A stretch of 64,000 nt of DNA from Cryobacterium melibiosiphilum (GTDB lineage Bacteria; Actinomycetota; Actinomycetes; Actinomycetales; Microbacteriaceae): contig NZ_QZVS01000095.1 of NCBI RefSeq assembly GCF_003602235.1, positions 62,356-126,355 on the forward strand, given 5' to 3'. Positions 1 to 8,135 of this stretch are shown one piece after another. The position numbers and the translations under genes were made by a program. The notes below the pieces were generated by a model, which was not told the origin of the DNA, searched no databases, and saw only the letters and a list, made by a program, of their open reading frames with translations. Within the stretch, counting starts at the first letter, position 1; every line of letters begins with the position of its first letter.

Positions 1-140
1 CCGACGACCTCATCATCATCGGCGGCGGGCGCATCCTCGCCCAGGGCAGCCAGACCGAGCTGCTCGCCGGAGTCTCCGGGCTCGAAGAACTGTTCCTCGA
101 CCTGACGGCCGACACCGCTCGAGAGGGCGTGGCCGCATGA
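1..140 (+). CDS. ABC transporter ATP-binding protein, C-terminal fragment
   Basis: This is the last 45 codons of an ORF that enters from outside the window (frame beginning at base 3). The visible residues, DDLIIIGGGRILAQGS followed by a Leu- and Glu-rich tail ending in FLDLTADTA, match the end of an ABC ATPase, where the last strand of the nucleotide-binding domain is followed by a short helical tail. Its TGA overlaps the ATG of the next gene (ATGA), so the two are translationally coupled and form an ABC-2 type exporter. Walker motifs lie outside the window, so the call rests on the tail and the partner permease. Confidence 0.8.
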   Translation, partial: DDLIIIGGGRILAQGSQTELLAGVSGLEELFLDLTADTAREGVAA

Positions 141-922
141 GTACCCTGACCATGACGATTCCTTCCCGGCAGCGCAGCGCCACCACCGGCATCCCCTTCG
201 CCCGACTCTGCGGGGTCGAACTGCGCAAACAGGTCGACACCCGCGCCGGACTCTGGCTGCTGATCGTGATCGCCCTGGTGAACACGGCGCTGCTCGTGCT
301 GACGCTGACCACCGCGCCACCCGCGGAGCTGACCTGGTCCAACCTGACGTCGGCTGCGTCGCTGGCGCAATTCGTGCTCTTGCCACTCATCGGCGTGATG
401 GCCGCAACGAGCGAATGGTCCCAACGTACGGGCCTCACGACCTTCGCCCTCGAACCGCGGCGTACCCGGGTGAACCTGGCCAAGCTGGCATCCGCCGGCC
501 TGCTCGGGCTGCTCGTCATGCTGCTCACCGCTGTCATCGGCGCCGTGCTCAACGTGGTCGGCATCGTCTTTCGCGGGGGAGACGGATCGTGGGCGATGGA
601 CTGGTCACTGCTCGCCGGCGCCGCGCTGGCCTTGCTGTTGCTCGTCGCGCAGGGTGTGGCCTTCGGTCTGGCGTTTCTGAGCACGCCGATTGCGATCGTG
701 GCCTACCTCGCGCTGCCGATCGTCTGGACCACGCTCACCGTGTTCATTTCCGGGCTGGTCGGGCCGTCGAAATGGCTTGACATGAACGTCACGATGCTGC
801 CACTCATGATGGGCGAGATGAGCGCGACGGGCTGGGCGCAGCTGGCCACATCCGTCGCAGTGTGGGTCGGGGTGCCGCTCGCTGTGGGCCTCTGGCGCAC
901 GTCCCGCCGTGACGTGGCCTAG
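137..922 (+). CDS. ABC-2 type transporter permease
   Basis: A 261-residue integral membrane protein with about six hydrophobic segments (roughly residues 40-60, 75-95, 110-145, 155-180, 185-210, 230-252). The soluble N-terminus contains RQRSATTGIPFARLCGVELRK, a common way for ABC-2 permeases to begin, and the segment TFALEPRRTRVNLAKL after the second helix is also typical (the coupling loop before 'kll a'). It overlaps the upstream ATPase by 4 nt. Together they would form a dimeric exporter of the bacitracin/antibiotic-resistance or lipid type; the substrate cannot be read from sequence. Confidence 0.85.
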   Translation: MSTLTMTIPSRQRSATTGIPFARLCGVELRKQVDTRAGLWLLIVIALVNTALLVLTLTTAPPAELTWSNLTSAASLAQFVLLPLIGVMAATSEWSQRTGLTTFALEPRRTRVNLAKLASAGLLGLLVMLLTAVIGAVLNVVGIVFRGGDGSWAMDWSLLAGAALALLLLVAQGVAFGLAFLSTPIAIVAYLALPIVWTTLTVFISGLVGPSKWLDMNVTMLPLMMGEMSATGWAQLATSVAVWVGVPLAVGLWRTSRRDVA

Positions 923-928
923 CGTGAT

Positions 929-1513
929 GTGGACCACGAAGGCGGGCCGATCGTGATCCTGTCTGTTCTCATCGCCTGTGAAATCGCCTTGTGGGTCGTC
1001 ATCGTGTTGGGCCTGCTCGCCCGATACCTTCTCAAGGCCCGCACGCTCGGACTCATTCTGCTGGCTGTGGCGCCGGTCATCGACCTGGTCCTGCTGATCA
1101 CGACCGCCGTGCATCTTCGATCCGGGGCCGAAGCGGAGTGGGTGCACGGCCTGGCCGCGGTTTACGTCGGGTTCTCGGTCGCGTACGGACACCAGATGAT
1201 CCGCTGGGCCGACATCCACTTTGCCCACCGGTTCGCCGATGGCCCGGCACCGATTCGGCTTGCGGGAACCGAATACACCCTGGCCTGCTGGCAAGACGTC
1301 GCACGAACCCTGCTCGCCGCAGCGATCTCCGCCCTCGTCTTGGTGGGCCTGACCTGGTTGGTCGGCAACGCCGCGCAGACGGTCGCCCTGCAAGGCTTGT
1401 ACCGCATTCTGCTGCTGATCTGCGGTATTGAGCTGCTCTGGGCCGTGGGATACACGATTTGGCCCCGGGTCGGCTTTCGGCCCAAACCGGGTGCTGCGAG
1501 AACGGATGCCTAA
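929..1513 (+). CDS. Hypothetical multi-spanning membrane protein
   Basis: 194 residues with about five predicted membrane segments (near 8-28, 35-58, 70-85, 125-150, 160-178). It starts at a GTG 6 bp after the exporter permease; a second in-frame GTG at 953 would drop eight residues and start just before the first helix, so the start is uncertain. A short hydrophilic loop contains FAHRFADGPAP and EYTLACWQD. No enzyme motif is visible. Position suggests it is read through from the ABC-2 operon, possibly as an accessory membrane subunit. It resembles small uncharacterised YmcC-like proteins, but that is only an impression. Confidence 0.7.
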   Translation: MDHEGGPIVILSVLIACEIALWVVIVLGLLARYLLKARTLGLILLAVAPVIDLVLLITTAVHLRSGAEAEWVHGLAAVYVGFSVAYGHQMIRWADIHFAHRFADGPAPIRLAGTEYTLACWQDVARTLLAAAISALVLVGLTWLVGNAAQTVALQGLYRILLLICGIELLWAVGYTIWPRVGFRPKPGAARTDA

Positions 1514-1516
1514 ACT
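1511..1516 (+). promoter_or_regulatory. -10 element TAAACT of a leaderless promoter
   Basis: TAAACT ends 6 nt before the ATG at 1523, and no purine-rich ribosome binding site precedes that ATG. Its first three bases are the stop codon of the preceding gene. Confidence 0.55.
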
Positions 1517-1522
1517 GGGGCG

Positions 1523-2089
1523 ATGCTCTCCGGTCACGACGCGCTGCCTCATCGACCTCGACGGGTGCTCGTGGCCGGGGTGTCCGGCGCCGGAAAAACC
1601 ACACTCGCCCGACGGATCGCGGCCGTCACGGGAGGACTACACACCGAGATTGACGCTCCATACCACGGCCCGGGCTGGGTTGCCCGGCCGGAATTCGTCG
1701 CCGACGTGCACGCGTTCATGAACGCGGAGTCCTGGACAACCGAGTGGCAGTACACCGAGGCGCGTCCGCTTCTGGCCGAACGGGCGGACCTGCTGGTCTG
1801 GCTTGATCTGCCGTTCGTGAGGGTGACGCTGCCCCGGGTGGTGGGGCGCACCATCCGTCGTCGAATTCGGCGTTCGCAACTGTGGAACGGCAATATCGAG
1901 CCGCCGTTTCGGACGATCTTCACGGATCCGGAGCACATCGTGCGCTGGGCGATCTCGACGCGGCGTTCCTACGACCAGCGGGTGCCGCCGTTGGAGGCCC
2001 GTTACCCGCAGCTCGTGGTCGTGCGGCTGCGGTCGCAGCAGGAAGTCGGGCAGTGGTTCGCGGGGCCGCTGCGCCGGGCGACGCGCTGA
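1523..2089 (+). CDS. P-loop NTPase, adenylate-kinase/FlaR-like
   Basis: 188 residues. A Walker A motif GVSGAGKTT sits at about residues 16-24, directly after a short strand VLVAG. It is followed by ARRIAAVTGGLHTEIDAPYHGPGW, a pattern in the 'topology modulation protein' / adenylate-kinase-like family where the residues after the P-loop contact the substrate. A later LLVWLDLPF strand is the expected Walker B-like strand, followed by the Arg-rich lid VGRTIRRRIRRSQLWNGN. These small kinases are soluble; the phosphate acceptor is unknown. The gene appears to have its own leaderless promoter. Confidence 0.8.
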   Translation: MLSGHDALPHRPRRVLVAGVSGAGKTTLARRIAAVTGGLHTEIDAPYHGPGWVARPEFVADVHAFMNAESWTTEWQYTEARPLLAERADLLVWLDLPFVRVTLPRVVGRTIRRRIRRSQLWNGNIEPPFRTIFTDPEHIVRWAISTRRSYDQRVPPLEARYPQLVVVRLRSQQEVGQWFAGPLRRATR

Positions 2090-2134
2090 GCCGGGCGCGT
2101 CAGCGGAACCGGGCGAACATGCGCAGCGGGCTGG

Positions 2135-2180
2135 GAGAGGGGTGTACGACCGCCAAACTCGGCGGTCGTGCACCCCTCTC
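2135..2180. terminator. Long hairpin at a convergent gene junction
   Basis: Arms 2135-2154 and 2161-2180 pair over 20 bp with a single T/G mismatch around a 6-nt loop. It lies between the ends of two convergent genes, so it probably stops transcription from both sides. No T-tract follows on either strand. Confidence 0.7.
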
Positions 2181-2196
2181 GAGTGAGCCAGGGAAT

Positions 2197-3162
2197 TTAG
2201 TCGGTCACGCGGTCGCTGACCGGGCCGAACATGGCGTCGACGTCGGCGAGTTCGAGGTCGGCGGTCGCCTGAATGAGCGCGAGCAGCTCCGGGTCGAGGC
2301 CGGGAGCGAACTCTTCGAGGCGTTCCGGGGAGATCAGCGAGGGGACCCCGGCGGGCGCCTGCTCGGTCGCGTCGAGCTCGGTGCCGTCGTTCGAGGGCGA
2401 CATACCCCGATAGATCTTGCCCGCCTCGGACTGCCCGGCCAGGTCGAACGTGTACTGCTTGCTCTGCAGCCCCAGGTCGACGAGCTTCTTGACCTCCGGA
2501 AACTTCTCCGCGTTGGTCTTCGGAATCGGCAGCAGCGTCTTCCAGTTCACGCCGAGGGTCTCGAGGGCCTTCGCGAAACCGTTCTCGTGGGCCTGGTCGC
2601 GCACAATCAGATAGGAGATCGTCGAGCGGGCGGTGGCGTTGTCGGTCATCTCGTAGATGCGGCACTTCTGCAGCCGGCCGGTGGATTCGAGCATCAGGTT
2701 GTAGAGCAGGTCGAGCACGAGGTTGCCGGAGTTGTAGACGTAGCTGCCGCTCCACGGGTTGCCCACGGAGTCGACGGGCAGGGCACCCTGCGCGCCGACG
2801 AGGTAGTGATGGATATTGCCCTGCGTGAGCGCGAGTTCCAAGGGAATCTTGCCACCGGATGCGGGGGTGTCGAGCGGATCGGTCGGCTTGCCCTGGTAGC
2901 GCGGCGAGCCATCGAGCAGCCGTGAGATGGTGGTGCCGATCAGCTCGACGTGGCTGATCTCTTCGGTGCCGATGCCCTGGATGAGGTCGCGGTACGGCTT
3001 GGCCGCCGCTCCGCGAAAGTTCATCGACTGGAACAGGTACTGCATCATCGTGCGCATCTCGCCGAACTGGCCGCCGAGCCCTTCCTGCAGGGCGTTCGCG
3101 GCGGCGGGATCCGGTTCGTCATTGGCGATCTCGTTGATCAGGAGCTGAGTGTGAAAGTACAT
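2197..3162 (-). CDS. Manganese catalase
   Basis: 321 residues, close to the usual ~300 for the dimanganese (non-haem) catalases that turn hydrogen peroxide into water and oxygen in the cytoplasm. The start MYFHTQLLINEI is the family N-terminus. Metal ligands are recognisable: the Glu in GQFGEM (residue 35), Glu and His in TEEISHVE (about 68 and 71), the Glu in MLESTG, and the His in RDQAHENG. A ribosome binding site AAGGGG lies 5 nt before the ATG. The C-terminal ~80 residues form the acidic tail seen in actinobacterial members. It is monocistronic and convergent with the P-loop gene. Confidence 0.95.
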   Translation of the reverse strand: MYFHTQLLINEIANDEPDPAAANALQEGLGGQFGEMRTMMQYLFQSMNFRGAAAKPYRDLIQGIGTEEISHVELIGTTISRLLDGSPRYQGKPTDPLDTPASGGKIPLELALTQGNIHHYLVGAQGALPVDSVGNPWSGSYVYNSGNLVLDLLYNLMLESTGRLQKCRIYEMTDNATARSTISYLIVRDQAHENGFAKALETLGVNWKTLLPIPKTNAEKFPEVKKLVDLGLQSKQYTFDLAGQSEAGKIYRGMSPSNDGTELDATEQAPAGVPSLISPERLEEFAPGLDPELLALIQATADLELADVDAMFGPVSDRVTD

Positions 3163-3302
3163 CGGTTCCCCTTACGTTGGTGGCGCAGTGAGTGTGACGT
3201 CGTGCTGGTGCGTGCGAGACGCATCACTAAGACGACGAGACGCTGGCCCGATTCGTCACGTCGCTGCTGAAAATCAGCGAAGAATTCTGTTGTGCGCTTA
3301 TG

Positions 3303-4826
3303 TCAGGCGCCAAGCGCCCGAATGCGCCGCAGCGCCCCGGCGGCCACGCCAACTGCGGCGAGGGCGAGCCAGACGGCCGCTCCGAGGCCGTGGGCATGAA
3401 AGTTCACCGTGAGGCCGCCGGCTACGGCGACAATGATGAGGAGGGCATCCGCTTGCCAGACGATGGCGTTCAGAATCGACACATCGCCCAGAGGTGTCGG
3501 CACCGGCAGCAGCAGGGTGATCGGCATCGGACCCTTCGCGCTGTCGAGAACGCGCACGAGCACGATGAAGACGGCCAGGAGCAGCCACCACGGGAAGGCC
3601 GTACCGGATGCTCCGGCGACCAGGACGCCCAGCCCGCCGAAGGCGAGTGCGGCGACACACGGCAGAAGTGAATGGCAGCCGATCATCGTGAGGGCGCTTC
3701 GGCCATACATCGACCCGGGACCGGCGTTTTCGGCGGCGTTGCGCAGGCCGTCACAGTAGACGCCCACGGCCAGGTATCCGATCGACGCTCCGGCGAGGGC
3801 GGTCAGCCAGGTGAGGCCGTCGGGTGCCGTTGACGTTGTGGCCGTGAGCCAGCCGGCGCTGACCAGCGCGAGGGAGCCGACGGCGATGCGCAGAGGAAAT
3901 CGGCAGACTGCGGCAAGATCGCGTCGCAGAATTGCCCACGGAAGCGGCCCGGCCAGGGGGATGCGAATGCGCCGGCCTCGGGTGGGCGGGTCGCGCAGCG
4001 CGCCAGAGGCCCCGGCGATGTCGCCGGTCTGCACCAGGGTGCCGATCGACTGCCAGCGCCGCGACTGCGCCATGATCTCGGAGCCGCGCAGGTTGTTCAG
4101 CAGTGCTGGCACGGCCAGAAGGGAGAGCAACGACAGAGCGAGGGCGATGGCCGGCCACCAGACGGGCGTGCCCGCACCCAGCGATTGCCAGAGCACGGCG
4201 AGCCATCCGCCGGGGGTGACCCAGAGCACGCCGTCACTGCCGGCCAGGGGACCCGCCGCGATGACAGCCACGGCCAGGGTGACGGTGATGCGGCGCGGCA
4301 GGCCCTGCCCCATCAGCCACAGCACGGCGAGCACGATCGCGAACGCGAGGAAGCCGAAAACGACCAGAACCATTGAGACGGATGCCGCCTCCCCGCCCAC
4401 GATTCGGGCCCCGATCACGAGGCCCGCCACGGTCACGACCGAACCGGCGAGCACGGTCGCGGTGGCCATGAACGCCCGACGCAGGGTGGAGTTGCGCGGC
4501 AGATCGCTGCCAACCAGAAACTCGGTGAGGAACGGGCTCGGCACCACGGCGCCGCGGGTGCGCCCGAGCAGCAGGGCGGTGGCGGCGAGCAGCGCCGCGA
4601 CCACGGCGACGACGCGATAGCTGCCAGGGGAGTCCAGGGCGGCGAGAACCTGCGGTTGGGCGACCCCGCGCACGATCGACACCGCGGCCGGCACCGCGAC
4701 GAGGACGACGGTCAGGAATACGAGGTAGATCAGGTAGCCGGTGTCACCGGCGGTTCTGGCGGATGCGCCGCTGCGGGCGGCCAGCACCGTTCGGGCCTGG
4801 GCGAGCACCCGGCGCTGCCCACTCAC
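3303..4826 (-). CDS. ABC transporter membrane protein, about 12 TM segments
   Basis: 507 residues, strongly hydrophobic throughout, with alternating helices and short charged loops; a central cytoplasmic stretch (about residues 245-290) contains LRDPPTRGRRIRIPLAG. It starts at a GTG that overlaps the stop of the ATPase gene upstream (GTGA), so it is the third gene of a tightly coupled operon 6018-3303. By context it is the large permease of an ABC exporter. I do not recognise a named family, and the substrate is unknown. Confidence 0.75.
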   Translation of the reverse strand: MSGQRRVLAQARTVLAARSGASARTAGDTGYLIYLVFLTVVLVAVPAAVSIVRGVAQPQVLAALDSPGSYRVVAVVAALLAATALLLGRTRGAVVPSPFLTEFLVGSDLPRNSTLRRAFMATATVLAGSVVTVAGLVIGARIVGGEAASVSMVLVVFGFLAFAIVLAVLWLMGQGLPRRITVTLAVAVIAAGPLAGSDGVLWVTPGGWLAVLWQSLGAGTPVWWPAIALALSLLSLLAVPALLNNLRGSEIMAQSRRWQSIGTLVQTGDIAGASGALRDPPTRGRRIRIPLAGPLPWAILRRDLAAVCRFPLRIAVGSLALVSAGWLTATTSTAPDGLTWLTALAGASIGYLAVGVYCDGLRNAAENAGPGSMYGRSALTMIGCHSLLPCVAALAFGGLGVLVAGASGTAFPWWLLLAVFIVLVRVLDSAKGPMPITLLLPVPTPLGDVSILNAIVWQADALLIIVAVAGGLTVNFHAHGLGAAVWLALAAVGVAAGALRRIRALGA

Positions 4827-5464
4827 TGTTCGCCGAGACTCACGGTCGTGTCGGCGAGCGAATTCACCATCTCGGCGTTGTGGCTCGCGAAAACGACGGA
4901 GGCCCCACGGTCGATGTGCGCGCGCACGGCCGCGACCACGAGACCCCGGCGGTGTGCGTCCAGGCGCTGCTCGGGCTCGTCGAGAACCAGCACGTCGAAG
5001 GGCCGCACGAGGGCTGTCGCGAGCGACAAGAGCTGGGTCTGCCCGGAGGACAGCTCATTCACGAAGCGGTTGCGAAGGGGCCTGATCTCGAGGGATTTCA
5101 GGGTGGCGTCGGCGGCATCCGTCGCGGTGGAGCCCGTGCGACCCCAGGTCGTGGCGATGAAACGCAGGTGTTCGTGGGCGGTCAGTTCGCGCGCGAAGGC
5201 GGGGAGGCCGATGCGGGCGGAGATAGCCCGGCGGGCGCCGCGGTTGCGCTCATCGAGGGGGTGGCCGTCGAACAGTGCCTGGCCGTCGGTCGGCCGCAGC
5301 TGGCCACTCAGGATGCGCAGCAGCGTGGTCTTGCCCGAACCGTTGCGCCCCTGAATAGCGAGGGCCGTGCCGGGGGTGACGGTGAGCGAGGTCGGGGCCA
5401 GCAGCACTTCGGAGTCGATCGACGCGGAAACTGCGCGGGCTTCGAGGTGGGGCACCGTACTCAT
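4823..5464 (-). CDS. ABC transporter ATP-binding protein
   Basis: 213 residues, a minimal ABC ATPase. Walker A QGRNGSGKTT lies near residue 37, the signature is ELSSGQTQL (a degenerate LSGGQ), Walker B is VLVLDEPEQR, and the H-switch is in VFASHNAEM. The start at MSTVPHLEARAV is chosen because it overlaps the upstream gene's stop by 4 nt. It would energise the membrane proteins on either side. The second residue after the Walker B Glu, Gln instead of the more usual Thr/Ser, is mildly atypical. Confidence 0.88.
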   Translation of the reverse strand: MSTVPHLEARAVSASIDSEVLLAPTSLTVTPGTALAIQGRNGSGKTTLLRILSGQLRPTDGQALFDGHPLDERNRGARRAISARIGLPAFARELTAHEHLRFIATTWGRTGSTATDAADATLKSLEIRPLRNRFVNELSSGQTQLLSLATALVRPFDVLVLDEPEQRLDAHRRGLVVAAVRAHIDRGASVVFASHNAEMVNSLADTTVSLGEQ

Positions 5465-6018
5465 CCTCTGGTGGGTGCGTTCGGGTTGAGCCTGGCGGCG
5501 GACGCCCGCAGCGCGAACGCGAAGGCGACCAGCACGACCCCGGTGAACCACCCGCTTGCCGCCGCGCCTGCGGGCCACACCGAAAGACAAGCGACGCCGC
5601 CGATGACGAGGACCCCGGCAAGGACGGCGAAGAGCCGCATGCCGTAGAGAAAGACGAACGGCAGGTAGTGAGCTCCGACGACGATCATGCTGGCGGGAAA
5701 GAAGAGTGCCGGCTCGGTCAGCCCGACCACGATGGCGACGATCATGCCCAGCGGCACGGTGAAGGCGATCTGCATCGCCAATGCGGCAAACGGATGCCCC
5801 TTCGGCAGCCCCGCAGGCCCGCCGGCCGCGCTCAAAACGACCGTGGTGATCGGGAAGATCAGCGTGCCGCCGAGGAAGAGGGCTGCCATCGACGCCGTCG
5901 GTGAGATCCAGGTCGCGACCGCAGCAGCGAGCAGCCAGATGCCTCCGGAAACGAGCTGGCCCACGAAACCGCCACGGTAGATTCGGCGCACATCGAGTTG
6001 AGCCGCGGCGATGTGCAT
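5461..6018 (-). CDS. Small membrane protein of the ABC operon
   Basis: 185 residues with about five membrane segments. It begins MHIAAAQLDVRRIYRGGFVGQ, an amphipathic N-terminus, and ends with a basic tail. It is the first gene of the operon and overlaps the ATPase gene by 4 nt. A CAAACT hexamer 6 nt before its ATG resembles the leaderless -10 elements elsewhere in the window but begins with C. It resembles the DUF7010-like small membrane proteins found next to ABC ATPases, which is only a tentative resemblance. Confidence 0.65.
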   Translation of the reverse strand: MHIAAAQLDVRRIYRGGFVGQLVSGGIWLLAAAVATWISPTASMAALFLGGTLIFPITTVVLSAAGGPAGLPKGHPFAALAMQIAFTVPLGMIVAIVVGLTEPALFFPASMIVVGAHYLPFVFLYGMRLFAVLAGVLVIGGVACLSVWPAGAAASGWFTGVVLVAFAFALRASAARLNPNAPTRG

Positions 6019-6055
6019 GGTGTCAGTTTGGCGTTAGTGCCGGTCGCGGGGCAAA

Positions 6056-7102
6056 TCAGCCGGCCAGGAACGCCGTGATCGTGGCGGCCATCGTGTCGGA
6101 CTGGGTCCAGTGCAGGTAGTGGCCCCCGTCGAGCTCGACGAGCTCATGTCGCGTCACGTTCTGCAGTTGGGTCTGGTGCAGCTCGCGCCAGTGCGGAATC
6201 GTGGTCAGGCTCTCGGACGCAAGAAAGGTCAGCACGGGCAGATCGGCGGGGTAGCTGATGTCCTGCAGCTTCTGGGCGTTGCTTCCCATCAGGGCGGTTT
6301 CGTTGACGACGGCATCGTTGCCGAAGTTCCAGCTCGTCATCAGCCGGATGCGCTCCCGCTCGCTGGCCGTGAAGGCGTCACCGGCGGGTTCGGCCAGGGT
6401 AGGCGCGAGCGTGTTGGCGACGCGCACGAGACCGGTGGTGGAGAGCATCCGCTGCCAATTCGGTCCGGCTGAAGCTGAGAGATCTGCGGCGGGTGTCGCC
6501 GTTTCGGCCTTCGCTGCGGGCACGGTTGGGTCGATGCCCACGACCGCGGCCACTTCGCTCGGGTAGGTGTGGGCGTAGTGGAGCGTGTAAAAACCCGCGA
6601 TGGAGTGCCCGATCAGGGTGTACGGCTGGGGGATGTCGAGTTGGGTGATGACGTCATGCAGTTCGGCGGTGATGTTCTCGACGGTGCGGGCGGGGGCGTT
6701 CTGGTCGCTGTAGCCATAGCCGAACTCTTCGACGACGGTGACGCTGTAGTCATCGAGTTGCCGGATCAGCGGGGCGAAGTCGAGGCCGGGGGCCGCGGTT
6801 CCCAGGCCGGTGAGCAGCACGAGGGGAGGGCCGGAGTGTCGGTTCTGCACGACGTTGAGCGTGCCGCCGTCAACGTCGACACGCTGGCCGTAGGGGGCGA
6901 TCTGGGACTGTTCGGCGCGTTCCAGCAGCAGATTGGTCGCGGCCCCGGCGATCAGCGCCGCGGACATCACGATGCCGACGATGCCGACGAAGCGCAGAAG
7001 GCCACGGGTGCGGCGCGGCGGCCGCGTGGCTGCATCCCGGGTTGGAACTGCACTCGTTGTCGGGACTGCACTCGTTGTCGGAACTGAACTGAGCCGGGTC
7101 AT
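6056..7102 (-). CDS. Membrane-anchored alpha/beta hydrolase
   Basis: 348 residues from the chosen ATG, which has a GGAGG ribosome binding site 7 nt upstream. A longer reading frame would start inside the operator at 7125-7144 and is rejected. A hydrophobic helix (about residues 35-60, RFVGIVGIVMSAALIAGAAT) anchors the protein, with the catalytic domain probably outside. The nucleophile elbow is GHSIAGFY (Ser), the oxyanion region is LLTGLGT, and the likely catalytic His is in LDGGHYLHW. A short repeat, SAVPTTSAVPT, sits near the N-terminus. The TetR gene next door and a matching operator indicate regulation by that repressor. The substrate is unknown. Confidence 0.85.
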   Translation of the reverse strand: MTRLSSVPTTSAVPTTSAVPTRDAATRPPRRTRGLLRFVGIVGIVMSAALIAGAATNLLLERAEQSQIAPYGQRVDVDGGTLNVVQNRHSGPPLVLLTGLGTAAPGLDFAPLIRQLDDYSVTVVEEFGYGYSDQNAPARTVENITAELHDVITQLDIPQPYTLIGHSIAGFYTLHYAHTYPSEVAAVVGIDPTVPAAKAETATPAADLSASAGPNWQRMLSTTGLVRVANTLAPTLAEPAGDAFTASERERIRLMTSWNFGNDAVVNETALMGSNAQKLQDISYPADLPVLTFLASESLTTIPHWRELHQTQLQNVTRHELVELDGGHYLHWTQSDTMAATITAFLAG

Positions 7103-7124
7103 GGCGGGCCTCCGAATCTTCAAA

Positions 7125-7144
7125 TTCAAACACGGTTGTTTGAA
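7125..7144. promoter_or_regulatory. Palindromic operator upstream of the hydrolase gene
   Basis: TTCAAACACGGTTGTTTGAA is an inverted repeat about 23 bp upstream of the hydrolase ATG. The core CAAACANNGTTGTTTG recurs in front of the tetR gene at 7813-7828, so both are likely bound by that regulator. Confidence 0.7.
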
Positions 7145-7207
7145 TTATTCCGATAATAACTCCAACATGACTGTACGAGAAGGGGTTTTCGGGAGATTCT
7201 CTCCGGA

Positions 7208-7798
7208 CTATTCCTGCGTTCCTGCGGCGGAGACCAGCGCGCGAAGAGTTTTCGGAATCGCAGTGGCCGCCTCCATGTCGCTGAGTCGGCCGGCCCGAAC
7301 CTCGGCGGCGGCGCCGTGCAAAATTGCGAAGTAGCAAGCGGTCAGCCAGGAAGCGGATTGGTCGGCTCGGCAGGCGTTGTCGGCCTGGCCGCGTTCGATC
7401 AGGTCGCGAACTCGGTGCAGGGTTTGGTCGTGATGCTCACGAATTCGATCGGATCCCAGCTCTTGCTCTGCCGCTGCAACGAGACCTTCGACGCCGTCGA
7501 GGAGTCGCCACGACGCACTGGCGAGCAGCAGCAGCGCCTCCAGGGGATCGCCGTCGAGGGCCAGGGGGGACAGCTCCGCTTCGACTCGGGTCATGGTCTG
7601 GTGTGCCGCGGCGTCAATGAGCTCTCGGCGCGAGGCGAAGTGCCCGTATAACGTGACGCGACCCACGCCCGCGGCGTGGGCGATCTGGGTCATGCTGGCG
7701 CGCGGATCGACGGCAAGGCAGCGCAGCGTGGCGTCGATGATCAGTGCCCGATTGCGTTGCGAATCGGCGCGCGGCGAGCGTACGGCGGGAATGGTCAT
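7208..7798 (-). CDS. TetR-family transcriptional regulator
   Basis: 196 residues. The N-terminal helix-turn-helix is clear: IIDATLRCLAVDPRASMTQI followed by AHAAGVGRVTLYGHFASRRELIDAA, the classic TetR DNA-binding region. The rest is an all-helical ligand-binding and dimerisation domain. The start MTIPAVRSP is preferred because the longer frame begins within the palindrome at 7813-7828. That palindrome matches the one before the hydrolase gene downstream, implying autoregulation and control of the hydrolase. Confidence 0.9.
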   Translation of the reverse strand: MTIPAVRSPRADSQRNRALIIDATLRCLAVDPRASMTQIAHAAGVGRVTLYGHFASRRELIDAAAHQTMTRVEAELSPLALDGDPLEALLLLASASWRLLDGVEGLVAAAEQELGSDRIREHHDQTLHRVRDLIERGQADNACRADQSASWLTACYFAILHGAAAEVRAGRLSDMEAATAIPKTLRALVSAAGTQE

Positions 7799-7812
7799 GC
7801 TTGACAATATCT

Positions 7813-7828
7813 CAAACAGCGTTGTTTG
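7813..7828. promoter_or_regulatory. Palindromic operator upstream of tetR
   Basis: CAAACAGCGTTGTTTG ends 14 bp upstream of the repressor start. It differs from the 7127-7142 core only in the two central bases. Confidence 0.7.
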
Positions 7829-7869
7829 CAATGGACGCCGATGAAACGGATGCGCTGCTCAGCCTGAGA

Positions 7870-8001
7870 TCAGCGGCGCCAGAAGAACGCGATCTCGAAT
7901 GCGCTTTCACCGACTTCGCGCCCTACGCTGGCGACCCTCGTCGCCCAGCGGTGCATCCGCTCGCGCAGGGTCGGGTGAGAGGGCGGTGACTGATTGGCCA
8001 T
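7870..8001 (-). CDS. Possible 43-residue protein
   Basis: An ORF too short for most gene callers, starting MANQSPPSHPTLRERMHRWA and ending AFEIAFFWRR. It has an amphipathic basic helix in the first half and a hydrophobic, aromatic end, and may bind the membrane surface. A TAGACT -10 element ends 6 nt upstream of its ATG, as for many genes here, which is the main reason to list it. There is no recognised family. Codon third positions are GC-rich as in genuine genes. Confidence 0.5.
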   Translation of the reverse strand: MANQSPPSHPTLRERMHRWATRVASVGREVGESAFEIAFFWRR

Positions 8002-8007
8002 GGTCGG

Positions 8008-8013
8008 AGTCTA
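8008..8013 (-). promoter_or_regulatory. -10 element TAGACT, leaderless
   Basis: TAGACT (minus strand) with a 6-nt gap to the ATG at 8001. Confidence 0.45.
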
Positions 8014-8123
8014 GGACCTGCGGGTCGGGCCGTAACACCAGATGGTGAGGCACTGGGGGAGAAATATCTGCTAATACTATGAGATCTACTCATGTATAGT
8101 CTCGAACTTCAGTTCTATTCGGG

Positions 8124-8129
8124 TAAACT
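8124..8129 (+). promoter_or_regulatory. Surviving -10 element of a dead gene
   Basis: TAAACT lies 6 nt before an ATG at 8136 that opens only an 8-codon ORF. It appears to be the intact leaderless promoter of the broken DUF222/HNH gene downstream. Confidence 0.45.
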
Positions 8130-8135
8130 GAGAAT

